DNA of 64,000 nucleotides. It comes from Rotaria socialis (Eukaryota > Rotifera > Eurotatoria > Philodinida > Philodinidae). This document shows, one piece after another, positions 48,144-62,534 of this stretch. Below the pieces are notes generated by a model, which saw only the letters and a program-made list of their open reading frames with translations, made no database searches and was not told where the DNA came from. The position numbers and the translations under genes were made by a program. Position 1 is the first letter of the stretch; each line of letters starts with the position of its first letter. The stretch is taken from the NCBI GenBank assembly GCA_905331475.1, contig CAJNYU010003647.1, positions 30,639-94,638 of the forward strand. Reading direction: 5' to 3'.

Positions 48144-51100
48144 CTATTTCTTGTCGAGTTTATAAATGAGTACAACATTTTTAGCTGATTTAACTGTCCA
48201 CCATCGTCCAAGTCGGTGTTCTTGGCCGATAGCAACGATTAAATAATTACCATCAGATGAAAATTTGAGATCATTAACAAAACCAAGCTAGAAAAATCAG
48301 AAATAATTTGAATCAAAATTAAAAGCAAAACGTTTACTTGTGCTAAAGTGAAAAGTGGTGTTAGATGATTGAATTCTGGTGTTGATTGCCACAATTGAAT
48401 GTTCCCATTGAATGAACCTGATGCAAGTAAATCAGTATAACGATGTGAAGCCAATGAAGTTATCCAAAAGTCTTCTGGCAATGATGCTGGTATTAAAGAT
48501 GGATCAATTGAGGTTGCTTTGTGAGCATGTGGCAAATTGAATAGAGGACGACGTTTTGATACAGACCAAAGAGCAATTGATCTAAAAAGAAAATAATATT
48601 TGACTTAAGAGTACGGTTATATTTAGTAACAAATATAACCGTTCGATCTTCTGCGTAAGCAGAGTGATCTCAATTAAAACAAGCAAAAACTCTGCAAAAT
48701 TCATTTTCAAATAGAACGCTTATTTTATATGCATCTTCTTGAATTTCATAGTCTTCTGTGGTTAAACATTAAAATAAATTTTCTATGAGTAGGAATTGAA
48801 TGATGAAAGATTTATTGCGTTTAGTCCATTTTTAGCAAAGAAAGCTTCATAGTCTGTAAGCCCAATTCAGTGATTTTTCAATTCGATTAAGTTATGCATC
48901 AATAGAAAGACGACGTTAAGTCTTGATGATTAATTGTTTGAAGAATCCATTCTCAAATAGCTATTGATTAGTTAGACAGCATATAATAATGTCCCCTAGA
49001 GCAAGAATCATGTCAACAAGCACGGCTGAGCTATATATATATATATAGTATGAAAAGCAAAGAAAACACACGCCGTATTTATAACTAAAAGCCTTAATCC
49101 ATTTGCACTTCTCTATCAAGGTTTATAGTAGAAATGAAAGTTTTTCAGATGTAAAAACATACAACTTATTTTCTTTTTTCAGTATGTAAACAAATGAAAG
49201 AACATAATCATAGTGATGCACGCGAAAATAGTTCTCTTCTATCAGTTGACGTTGGTAAAACTGAATGATTAAGAAGTAAAATCTTTAATTGAAAATCTCA
49301 TCATCAGACCGAATACTTGTTATTAAAAGAATAACAGAATGTGACCTACAGACATTTTTCTTTTCGAAGCATAATAACTACATTCTTTATTGATATGCAA
49401 AATGCTTGTGTTATGAATTTTGATAACTTTTATGGTTTTATTTTTTTGTTCTATTTTCAGTATAACCATAAATCATTGTAATCGATACTGAGGTAAAATG
49501 AAGGAATGTCTTTGATATATATATATATATATCAGGTGTACTCTTAAGTCATCATAAAACTTCTATTTTCTTCAATAACTTACCCATCATCTGCTCCCGA
49601 GACCATATGTTCATCATTAATCAATGCTACACAATCAATTGAACCTCTACGAAAGAAAAACACATAAATCACCTTATTGAAAAACGCTTTTCTGCTTTTT
49701 TAAATATACTTATGTCCAGTAAACATCAGATGTGATTCTTCAACAATTTTCCATAATCTCAACGAACCATCACGACCACCGGCAGTTATACAACGTTCAC
49801 GCATTAGGGCATCAATCGCTTGAATTGGTTCTTGATGACCAAATCTATCATGAAATCGAATATATATATATTTAAAAAGCATTTTCTCCTATGATTTCAA
49901 TCTTACAATGTTTCAACATAAGCCATTTCATCTAAATTCCAAATTTTAACGGATCGATCTTGAGAAGAGCTGAATAATTGATGAGAATTTCGTCGAAAAG
50001 AAAGACCCTACAAATACGAAATTATATTCTTCTATAGGTTGTTTTCTTCCTGAAACAGTAGCAACATACCGTAACAGGTCCTTGATGACCGCGTAGCGTT
50101 TTTAAATGTTGACATGTTTGTGGATTCCATACCTGAATTAAATTTGATTTATCTCCAGAAACCTAAAATTAAGAGAATATTTTCAGATAAATTAATGAAG
50201 AAAAACGATTAATTTACCAAGAATTGCCCATCTGTTGAAATAGTAATAGCAAGAATATTATCAAAATGTCCAACAATAGGTGCGCGTTCATTCTTATCAT
50301 CAGTTTTAGCAATGCGACGTATCAAATGAAGTTTTTTACCGGTTAATAAGCACCCTATAGGAACAATTTCATTAGTTTCATCTTGAAATTTTTAATCCAA
50401 CTTACATTTAATAATACTACAATCTTTGGATCCAGTGAATGCATATTTACTATCATTAGAAACACAAACACAAGTAACACTTTGTTGATGACCACGGCAA
50501 GTATGAAGAAGGACTGGTTCGGCATACTAAAACAAACGGAAAATTTTTAACGGAATAACTTTCTTAAAATTTTTATTTTCCACTTACACTTGAAGCGACT
50601 TGACGATGAAGTTTTCCAGCTTGTTCAAGCTAAATATAAATTTTTCAATTCTTCATATATTTTATAAACACTCAGAAAGAAAACCACTGATCGATGTTTT
50701 TTATATAAAACGTACCACATCATCGCGAAGACGGTCAGAAACAACATCGTGGTCAACTTCTCTTTCTTGTTCTAAGAGAAAACAAAATTTTCATATGTTA
50801 TACGAAACAAACAAAGTCTAACCTTGTTTTGCTATCTGTTCAATGTATTCCTTAGCTCGTTTAAGTCGTTGTTCATGAATATTGTTTTCATCGTCATCGT
50901 CGTGTTCTCCATTTAATAGTAAATTTTCTAATCGAACATTACCATTGGCTTCTCGTTCATCATCATCATCCAAATCGGAATCACTTAATATTTCTTCATT
51001 TTCATCGATAACATCTTTTTGTTTTTTAGTTTTTTTATTTGTATGACCATTGGTTAAATCAGTAGAAGTTTTTGATTTTTTCTTTCCACTTTGAGCTTTT

Positions 51101-51226
51101 AATAATTTCTGATGGAAAACAAGAAGAAATTGTTGTTGTTGTTTTTTAGATAAGACAAAGAACAAATAATACCTTTCTTTTTTTATCTTTTGGTTCGGTA
51201 TTTGTTTTACGTATAAAAAACGGCAT
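48144..51226 (-). CDS. RRP9: U3 small nucleolar RNA-interacting protein 2 (RRP9, U3-55K)
   Basis: Twelve exons give 1476 nt and 491 aa (human 475): 51226-51173, 51108-50823, 50771-50716, 50629-50588, 50526-50406, 50354-50218, 50162-50070, 50007-49907, 49844-49710, 49646-49584, 48581-48338, 48287-48144. The N-terminus is a Lys-rich then Asp/Glu-rich tail typical of RRP9, followed by a helical linker (EQEREVDHDVVSDRLRDDVL) and a WD40 propeller: GHQQSVTCVCVSNDSKYAFT, GSKDCSIIKW, GHFDNILAI, RGHQGPVTGLSFR, FGHQEPIQAID, GGRDGSLRLWKI, GADDGSIALW and SGSFNGNIQLW. RRP9 binds the box B/C motif of U3 snoRNA in the pre-18S processome. Intron 10 is 1002 bp, against about 50-65 for most others, because it contains a TIR-like element. 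The MCM9 stop is 111 bp upstream. Confidence 0.96.
48601..49551. mobile_element. 951-bp TIR-like element inside RRP9 intron 10
   Basis: TGACTTAAGAGTAC at 48601-48614 is matched exactly by its complement at 49538-49551. These ends lie just inside the intron borders and account for nearly all of its extra length. Next to the left end is a perfect 12-bp stem (ACGGTTATATTT, loop AGTAAC). TA-dinucleotide runs occur at about 49034 and 49515. There is no coding capacity and no clear target-site duplication. Confidence 0.65.
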
Positions 51227-51240
51227 GTTAATCTAAAAAA
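51227..51240 (-). promoter_or_regulatory. Candidate trans-splice acceptor before RRP9
   Basis: On the minus strand TTTTTTAG ends 6 bp before the ATG, inside the 111-bp gap after MCM9. It has a T-rich tract as expected for a 3' splice site with no protein-coding exon upstream. Confidence 0.5.
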
Positions 51241-51337
51241 CAAGAAATCTTACTTTTTTGCTTTATTTGAATTCAGTAAAATAGGGGTAAAATATGTATC
51301 TATATATATATATATGTCGATAGGTTTACACAATTAA

Positions 51338-54717
<3,380 letters not shown>

Positions 54718-55155
54718 TTCAAAGGAATACTTTTTTCTCCTTTTCGTATTTTATGGATTGAAATTCATAGGGTAAAATCAAGACTTATGCGATTGGCGTG
54801 ATTTAACCAATGAGAAAGAACGTCGAAACTAGTAAAATAAATGCGAGTCGCAATATTTACATTGAAAAAAACCGTAAGAATATAATTATTAATTCATGTT
54901 GATCGTAGATTATTAAAAATACTAACGTGAAGTTTTGATTTTAAGTATTTTTTTCGTTCAGATATTATTGTTTACTCATATTTTGAGTAGTACTTATTGA
55001 AATTAAAAAAGGGTGTATACAAGTCGACCTTAGTTTTTTTTCCTGCTATTATGAGCAAACAAACTGATTAGAACTTTTGATAAGATAACTCTTGGATGGT
55101 ATATAAAACGCTCGAATAAATATCTAAAAAAAGTATATTTATCTCGTCTTGCAGT
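54718..55155. promoter_or_regulatory. Divergent intergenic region between MCM9 and the GH78 gene
   Basis: 438 bp lie between the two opposed starts. A TATA box (TATATAAAA, 55100-55108) lies about 50 bp before the GH78 ATG. No comparable element is visible on the MCM9 side, as expected for a housekeeping promoter. Confidence 0.6.
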
Positions 55156-58100
55156 ATGTCTTGGGTATATTTAGCATTGATATTTACTGCGGTAATTACA
55201 AATGCTCAAGGAATACCACCGCCATTCGATGTTCGTATTGACCATTATAAAGTTGAAACAATAAAAGACTTAGTAATCAACACACCTCGACCCCGATTAT
55301 CGTGGAAATTACCAAATTTTGCAGAGCGCAATGTTCAACAAACGGCATATCAAATTCAGCTTAAATTTGAGATCGATGAATGGGACAGTGGCCGAATAGA
55401 TTCAAGCCGATCGATTCACGTTCCATGTACAGACAAAAATGATCTTAAACCATCAACGAATTATCAAATTCGACTTCGTATATGGACAACATTATCGAAT
55501 CAAGCAAGTTTATGGACTGAATGGATACAATTTCGAACATCAGTATTCAATTTACATGCATATATCATGCAACTAAACGATCAAGTCAATTGGATTGGTT
55601 CAACACAGATCTATATGAATGAATTAAGAAAAGAATTCAATGTATCTAGTGATAGTCCTATTCGAACAGCGACAGCTTATGTGTCGGGCATTGGTTATTA
55701 TGAATTGTATGTCAATGGAAATAGTACTGATCTTAGTCGAAAATTAGATCCCGGTTGGACAACATATGAAAAACGAACTTTACTAGTATCGTATGATCTT
55801 ACAACGACTATCAAGGTTGTTTTTCTTTAATCAATCTCATATATACATGTATATATTCTAAGCTTCGTGTCTATTTAGGCTGGTATGAATGCTGTAGGTG
55901 TGAAATTAGGTAATGGTTGGTATAGTCAAGAACAATATGTACCACCTTCTGCTAGTGAACCTAACTATGGTAAAAGAAACAAAAATTTTGAACGATAAAT
56001 ATTTCAAATTTCTTCTAGGTCCTCCTCGTCTTCTATTTGTATTACATATTATTTTTGAAAATTCCGATGATATGGCAATCTATAGTGATCAAACATGGAA
56101 AGGTCGTCAAGGATCAATTGTACACGATAGTGTTTATAATGGTGAAATAGTTGATAATCGATATGATCGTCCTGGTTGGGCTCAAGTTGGATTCAATGAT
56201 TCATTGTCACTTTGGATTACACCGGAAATAATGCCACCGCCAGTAAATATAACTGCTAATGGACAAATGACTCTACAAGATATGCCGCCAATACGTGCTG
56301 GTCCTGATGCGTTACATTTTGAAATTGAAAATCCATCAGAGATGAAGAATAGTTATTTATCAAAAGAAGATTTTAATGATATTCAAGGTGCACGATTACA
56401 CGATGGTGGAATATTGAAACCGATTAGTGTATCAACACCAGTGTTAGGTGTGCATACATTTGATATGGGTCAAAATATGGTTGGTTGGTGTCGTTTTCAT
56501 TTTCGTGGCCCACGTGGCCTTGGTATTTATATTCGTCATGCTGAAATATTAGCACAACCAGTTGTTTCGACTCAGTAGGATAATCCTGAATAGGTTGAAT
56601 AGACATAAAATTGTTTATTTTAGCCAAGCCTACGGTAGTATCGACACACAAAATCTTCGTGGTGCTACGCAAGCTGATAGTTATATATTACGTGGAGATC
56701 CAAATGGTGAAATTTATGAACCACGGTATAGACTTTTTTCGTTCTGAGATTTTATTTTTTGTATTTCGATTTTTAGTTTTACTGTGCATGGTTTTCGTTT
56801 TATAACTGTCTTTGGTTCACCAAATTCTTTATCAGTGAACGATGTCGAATGTCTTGTTGTACACAGTGAAACAACAGTCAAAGGACATTTCGTTTCAACG
56901 AATCCAATCATTAATCAAATTCAACATAATGTTCAATGGGGTCAATTAGGTAATTCAATGTCATTACCAACAGATTGGTAAGAGAAAAATTCATTTTATC
57001 AACGACAACAAAACTTAATATTCTTTATTAGTCCACAGCGTGATGAACGAAAAGGATGGATGGGCGATGCTGCATTGACTGTCAATGAAGCTCTATATAA
57101 TTTTGATTTGATCAAATTCTATTTAAATTTTCTGAATCTCATTGGTGACATCCAATTAGGTGATGGTTCAATAGCGGACACCGTGCCAGTAACATTCGGT
57201 GGTTATCCTGCTGATCCCAATTGGGGTACAGCATTACCAACTATCACATGGCAATTATATCGTCATTATAATGATTTATCTATTATTCGCGATCATTATT
57301 CTCATGTTCGTGCTTATGTTGAATCTGTTCGTGGAGGCTACAATAGAACAGGTTTAGCTAGACTTGCTTATCATTATGGCGATTGGGTTCCACCTCCACC
57401 ACAACGAATGACAAATGTCTATTTGATTGCATCGTATGGATTTTTGCATGATGTTTCATTATTGGTCAATATGTCTCAAGCTATCGGTTTTACTAATGAT
57501 ACACAAGCATATTCAGCATTCTATTTACAATTAGCTGAAGAATTTCATCGAGTATTTTTTACAGCATCAGCTGGTTATTATGCAGATGGTATGCAAGCAG
57601 CACAAATATTGGCATTAGCTTTACCAAATGTTGTCCCAGTTAATGTGCGCGATAGTGTTTTACAACATTTAATTCAAGATATTAATAGTAAAGGAAATCA
57701 TACATCAACAGGCATTGTATCAACAGCAGCACTTTATCCACTTTTGTCTGATAATGGTCAACACGATTTAGCAGTTGAATTAGTTTCGACAATCACATAT
57801 CCATCGTATGGTTATATGTTTAATAATCCGTATGAAAATGCAACAACTATGTGGGAATTATGGGATGCACCGATGGAAGGTCCAGGAATGAATTCACGAA
57901 ATCATCATATGTTTTCAAGTATCGGGGCGTGGTTTTATTCACATTTAGCTGGTATAGATTTTCAATCGGATTTAATTCTTATTCACCCACGAATGTTATC
58001 AGAAAATAAAAAACATCTCTTAACGAAAATTGATTGTCAACTAAGTACTTTGTATGGGCTTGTTCATGTTTCATATACACGTGATGAAAGGGATACATTT

Positions 58101-58325
58101 GCCAATTCAATTTTACTCCGAGTTTCAATACCATCGAATGCTCGAGCGCAAGTTATATTCGAACCATTGTATCCCGGTGCTCGATGTGTGACAATAATGG
58201 AAAACTATAAAGTTATCTGGTCGATTGATAGTAAGGATAATAGTGTTTTTCATGATGTCAACACTGGTTTAATGACTCGTCAAGTTGGATCAGGAGATTA
58301 TGAATACCAAGCCTTTTGGGAATGA
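55156..58325 (+). CDS. Secreted alpha-L-rhamnosidase, glycoside hydrolase family 78
   Basis: Six exons, 55156-55815, 55879-55969, 56019-56574, 56624-56725, 56777-56977 and 57032-58325, give 2904 nt and 967 aa. Introns are 49-63 bp. The protein has an N-terminal signal peptide (VYLALIFTAVITNAQG), then the Bac_rhamnosid N-terminal beta domains (RPRLSWKLP, YVSGIGYYELYVNG, DPGWTTYEKR, AVGVKLGNGWY, TFDMGQNMVGWCR). The catalytic (alpha/alpha)6 barrel carries the family signature CPQRDERKGWMGDA and the conserved ATTMWELWDAP, each holding a catalytic-type Glu, and a C-terminal beta domain follows. These enzymes release terminal L-rhamnose from plant, bacterial or algal glycans. GH78 is common in bacteria and fungi and rare in animals, so horizontal acquisition is likely. 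The introns and a TATA box show it is adapted to the host genome. The reading frame is intact. Confidence 0.95.
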
Positions 58326-58626
58326 AAATTGAAATCATTAAAAAAACTATTTATATTTATTCGAAATTTTGTGATATAAATATATTCTTCTTTTCTTCTA
58401 ATATTGTGATATAAATGTAGATTTTTCTTAGATTTATTTCATTCGAAAGACTTCAATAAATTATCAATTGACTTTTACAACAGATGTCGAAGATTTATTT
58501 TGATTCGTATAAGACTTTTACCGAAACACGAGAGGTGTTTACCAGTAGCCAATCATTTGAATATTTGATATCAATGCAACTAAACAGAATTCGAGAAAGA
58601 AAATCACTATCATATACGATCTTTAG
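58326..58626 (+). other. Spacer between the GH78 and TAF6 genes
   Basis: About 300 bp of AT-rich DNA including GH78 3' UTR. It ends with CGATCTTTAG abutting the TAF6 ATG, an acceptor-like sequence that could mark a 5' UTR intron or spliced-leader site. An open frame at 58484-58666 has no recognisable content. Confidence 0.45.
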
Positions 58627-60334
58627 ATGTCTGTACAATTCTCAGTTCAATCCATTGAATATCTGACTGAAAAATTAAATAATGGTCGATGTTTATGTGA
58701 TGAACCTGTTGTTTATCTAGCTTCAAAAATCAGTCGAGTTATTTTTAATCTCTTAGAAGTAAAACCTAAACGAATAGAGCGAACATTGTCACTAATAATT
58801 TCATTCTAGGATAGCTGTAAATTTGTTAGAAAATGTCGTCGCAACGAAATGGTAACTGATGATTTTGCATTTGCATTAAAATTAAATCATATAAAAGTAA
58901 ACAGGTCGTTCTTCTTATCGCCGTCAAAATATATATTTCTAGCCTATATATGGTTATACAACAAAGAATATTGATCGTTCTTCATCGTTTCGTAAAATAA
59001 AAAAAGACAATCGAATTTTATATCATATTGATGATAATATCGTCGCATTAAATGATTCAATAACAAGTCAAGTACTAGTACCTTTTGATTTCAGCATTCG
59101 TGGTAGATCATAAAAAAAAATTTCACATTAAGAATTCTATTATTTATTCATTTACTAGCACATTGGCTGGCAGTCAATGGTCAACAACCTATAACAAATG
59201 AAAATCCTATTGTAGATACATCGATTCGTTCAGTATCACAGAAAATTTTGAATAAATCACGCAAGCTGCTATCCATGGTAAATATAGATTTTTTGATAAT
59301 ATTCAATAGATTCGTTCTTCTTTTAGGAACAACAAATTTATTATAAAGAATTGACCGAAATGTGTATTTGTTTAAATGAAAAAAAACGACAAGTAATTGA
59401 TTCTTTATGACAGTATCAATTTGTAAATGTTTTTCTTTTTCTAGCAAGCTTTATTGATTCTTTCATCGGATAATAGTCTTCAACAAGTCGTTTCACGTGT
59501 GATTATTTTCATATCGGAAGGTGTACGTGTAAATTTGTCGCCCACATCGACCTTTGATCGATCCATAATATTGAATTTTCTACTGCACATGTGTGATGCA
59601 TTATTACAGAATGAAAACATCTTTCTAGAATCTTATGTATGAATTCTAATCGATGAGTAACCTGATTTGATTTTAATTCGTTTTAGTTACATTATTTATT
59701 GCCAGCTATACTTTCTTGTTTACTCGAACGAAGAATTTCACGTGATCATTGGTCATTACGCGATCTTGCAGGAAAATGTTGTGCACAAATGATACGGTGA
59801 GAATAAGATTTATTGTTTATGGGGGCAAATAGTTACCGTTTGCTTTGTTTTTTTTTGTATAGGAAATTTTCTACTGCAGCAAATCGTTTACAACAAAGGG
59901 CAGTTGATATTTTTTATCGAATTTTAATAAGCAGCGAAGAAGAATATACTTGGCCATCACAATATGGAGCATTTATTGGTCTTTGTGAAATGAGTCATAA
60001 AGTTAGTTTTATTTCAATCAGTTTTTTTTTATGATTTGCATTTTGTTTTAGGTGATTATTCAAATCATTTTTCCACTTATTAAACAATTAGGTGAAAAAG
60101 TTCGATTAATATCAGATAGAGAATTATCACTTAAAATGACTGAAGTTATTGTTGTAAGACATTTTTCATGGTAGTTCTATTAAAAGACATGCTTTTTGTT
60201 TAATTTAGAAATTTATAACAATAGCTTATCGTTCAGTACAAAATGACAATGAAAGTAATGAAAAAAAACTTTATGAAGATTTTGGCTTGTACTTTGCTCC
60301 TCTGATTCAACGACAATTGATATTATTATTGTAG
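58627..60334 (+). CDS. TAF6: Transcription initiation factor TFIID subunit 6 (TAF6)
   Basis: Ten exons give 1233 nt and 410 aa: 58627-58758, 58810-58896, 58943-59102, 59159-59277, 59327-59392, 59445-59636, 59687-59796, 59863-60001, 60052-60153, 60209-60334. It has an N-terminal histone fold (SIEYLTEKLNNG..YLASKISRVI..VTDDFAFALKLNHI) followed by PIYGY, the linker motif AHWLAVNG, then the HEAT-like C-terminal domain: EQQIYYKELTEMC, VIIFISEGVRVNL, YLHYLLPAILSCLL, HWSLRDLAGKCCAQMIR, YGAFIGLCEMSH and APLIQRQLILLL. TAF6 pairs with TAF9 in TFIID and related complexes. It is shorter than human TAF6 (677 aa) by lack of the linker and C-terminal extensions. It could equally be named TAF6-like (TAF6L); the eye cannot separate these. 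Confidence 0.93.
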
Positions 60335-61410
60335 ATAAAAAATAATTGAGATTATAAAGTTATATAAATTAAATTAATTTTCTTTTTCTTTTGAAATAAA
60401 CAGATTAGTTATGATTCTAAAGAATTCATGATCGATTTCGAAACCTTTTTGTAACGAGGCAAGGACAATATCAAAAATGAGCTTTTAATGGAATTATTAT
60501 ATAATACTATTCGATGGTCATATCATTCTTTCGCTCTTGAAAATTAGTTCTCACATAAATTATCGAAATAAGAACAATCTATTTTTTGTTTTTATAATAA
60601 TAATTAATTGAATGCGACTAGATAAAGTAGAGAATCGACTCTATGAAATAACTATGATCAGTATATACTCATTCGAAATACCGTTTTATATTTAGCTCTA
60701 AATTACATTTGTGATATTCACTACGAACAAATGATTGAAAAAGCTAAAAATAACAATCACAAATAGCAATGTTTGCTTGCTAATGACAACCAATTTACTC
60801 AAGTTATTTTTCTCTATCAATCATTTCATTCACATAAATCTTTTTGATCCCAGCAGGCATAAAAAAAATATTATTTCTCAAGATTTATTTTATTCATTCG
60901 TTCATTCATTCATCCGGAAGAGTTGAGAGTATAGTCGTATTTCTTCTCATCCTACTGTTATTACTACAATTTTATTGCTCAAATATGCTTTATTATATTG
61001 TTCCTGACTTTTTTAGTTTGATCGTTCGAATGAGCCTTTTCTTTTATACACACAAGGGATCAATGAATATGAATAGAAATAGAAAAAAAAAGAAACGTCG
61101 TGTACATGAGCACATACACACACACACACACAACAGGTGAAAAGTCTACAACACTCATGAGGGGGTCTAACATAAAAATTACTCATTGATGAGATGTATG
61201 TGTATATTGTTAGTGTTATTGATTGAAATAGAGAAAGAAGAAAGAACGAACGAACAAGCAAATTTATGGATGAAAGATTGTGTGTGTTTCGATTGGTTAA
61301 TATAAGTGAGAAAAGAAATCTACACTATCACCGCCAATCAAATTTACGTTTACAGGTGTTACTACTATTCAATGTGTTGATAAGTCTATTTGCTTTTAAC
61401 ACATCGTACA
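60335..61410. other. Intergenic upstream of the forkhead gene
   Basis: No gene seen. Short ATTC repeats at about 60895-60912 and a CA run at about 61117-61130. Overlapping open frames at 60735-61261 are low-complexity. Confidence 0.5.
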
Positions 61411-62534
61411 ATGCCACGACCCGGCAAATCTTCTTATTCAGACGAAAAGCCTCCGTGTAAGTCATGAAAAACCAAGGATGAAAATTTCAACATATTTTCT
61501 TTAGATTCATACATTGCTTTAACAGCAATGGCAATTCAACAAAGCCCAGAAAAAATGTTACCACTCAGTGATATTTACAAGGTAAGAAGCAATTGAAATT
61601 TCATTTTTTTCTTGGCATCGTTTTCAATTTAGTTTATTACTGATCGATTTCCATATTATCGTACGAATACACACAAATGGCAAAATTCATTACGACATAA
61701 TTTATCGTTCAATGATTGTTTTATTAAGATTCCACGTCGAATTGATCGACCTGGTAAAGGCAATTTTTGGGCATTACATACCAAGTAAGATCATGCGTAG
61801 TATCAAGAAAACTTTTTTTCCGTTAAAATTCAGATAAATACCGACGGCCTTGCTTTTTAAAAATTGAATAAGCAACTAGTCAAACCACTTGTAGCCTATG
61901 TTTGAAATAATTGTAAATGATCATTTAAAAAACATCATTAAACATAAATTCAATCTAACAGAAGCCGTCATTGAATTGAAACATACATCTTGTCAAACAC
62001 TTGATGAATAGCATCTCTGTTTTCACTTATATATATATACACACACACACAAATACAATGTCGTTTGATCTTTTCCGATGTGATATATAGCTTATTGATA
62101 ATTGCTACAATTCAGCATATGATTAAAAATTTTCATGTCGAAAAAAAAAGAGAAATAATGAAAATCCGATTATATTTAGATGTGGTGATATGTTTGAAAA
62201 TGGAAGTTATTTACGTCGACGAAAACGCTTTAAATTATTAAATAAATCTCATACAGAAAACACAGTGATTACGAAACAAACAATAAAGCCAACTCTTGTC
62301 AATACATCATCACGGATCAAATCGCAGCCAATCAAAAGTTCATTTTTTATTGATAATCTTCTTGCAAACGATACAAATACGAATACAAGTTATACAACAT
62401 CATCCGCGTCGTCACCATCGGAAGTTAATTGTACATTGCAACATCTGCTCTATTCAACTGATTTAGATCTTGTTCAAAAATTAACATTTTTTAATGATTT
62501 TCACGGACAACAGCAGCAGCAGGTTTATTGGTAA
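61411..62534 (+). CDS. FOXB: Forkhead box B transcription factor (FoxB)
   Basis: Four exons, 61411-61456, 61505-61581, 61633-61784 and 62180-62534, give 209 aa. The N-terminus [15 protein letters not shown] is the FoxB hallmark. The forkhead domain follows at once: [92 protein letters not shown]. Downstream FFIDNLLA resembles the FoxB FAIENIIA motif. The C-terminus is Ser/Thr- and Gln-rich. FoxB proteins pattern nervous tissue in animals. The third intron is 395 bp, long for this window. The protein is shorter than vertebrate FOXB1 (about 325 aa). The start agrees exactly with the family, so an upstream coding exon is not needed. Confidence 0.96.
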
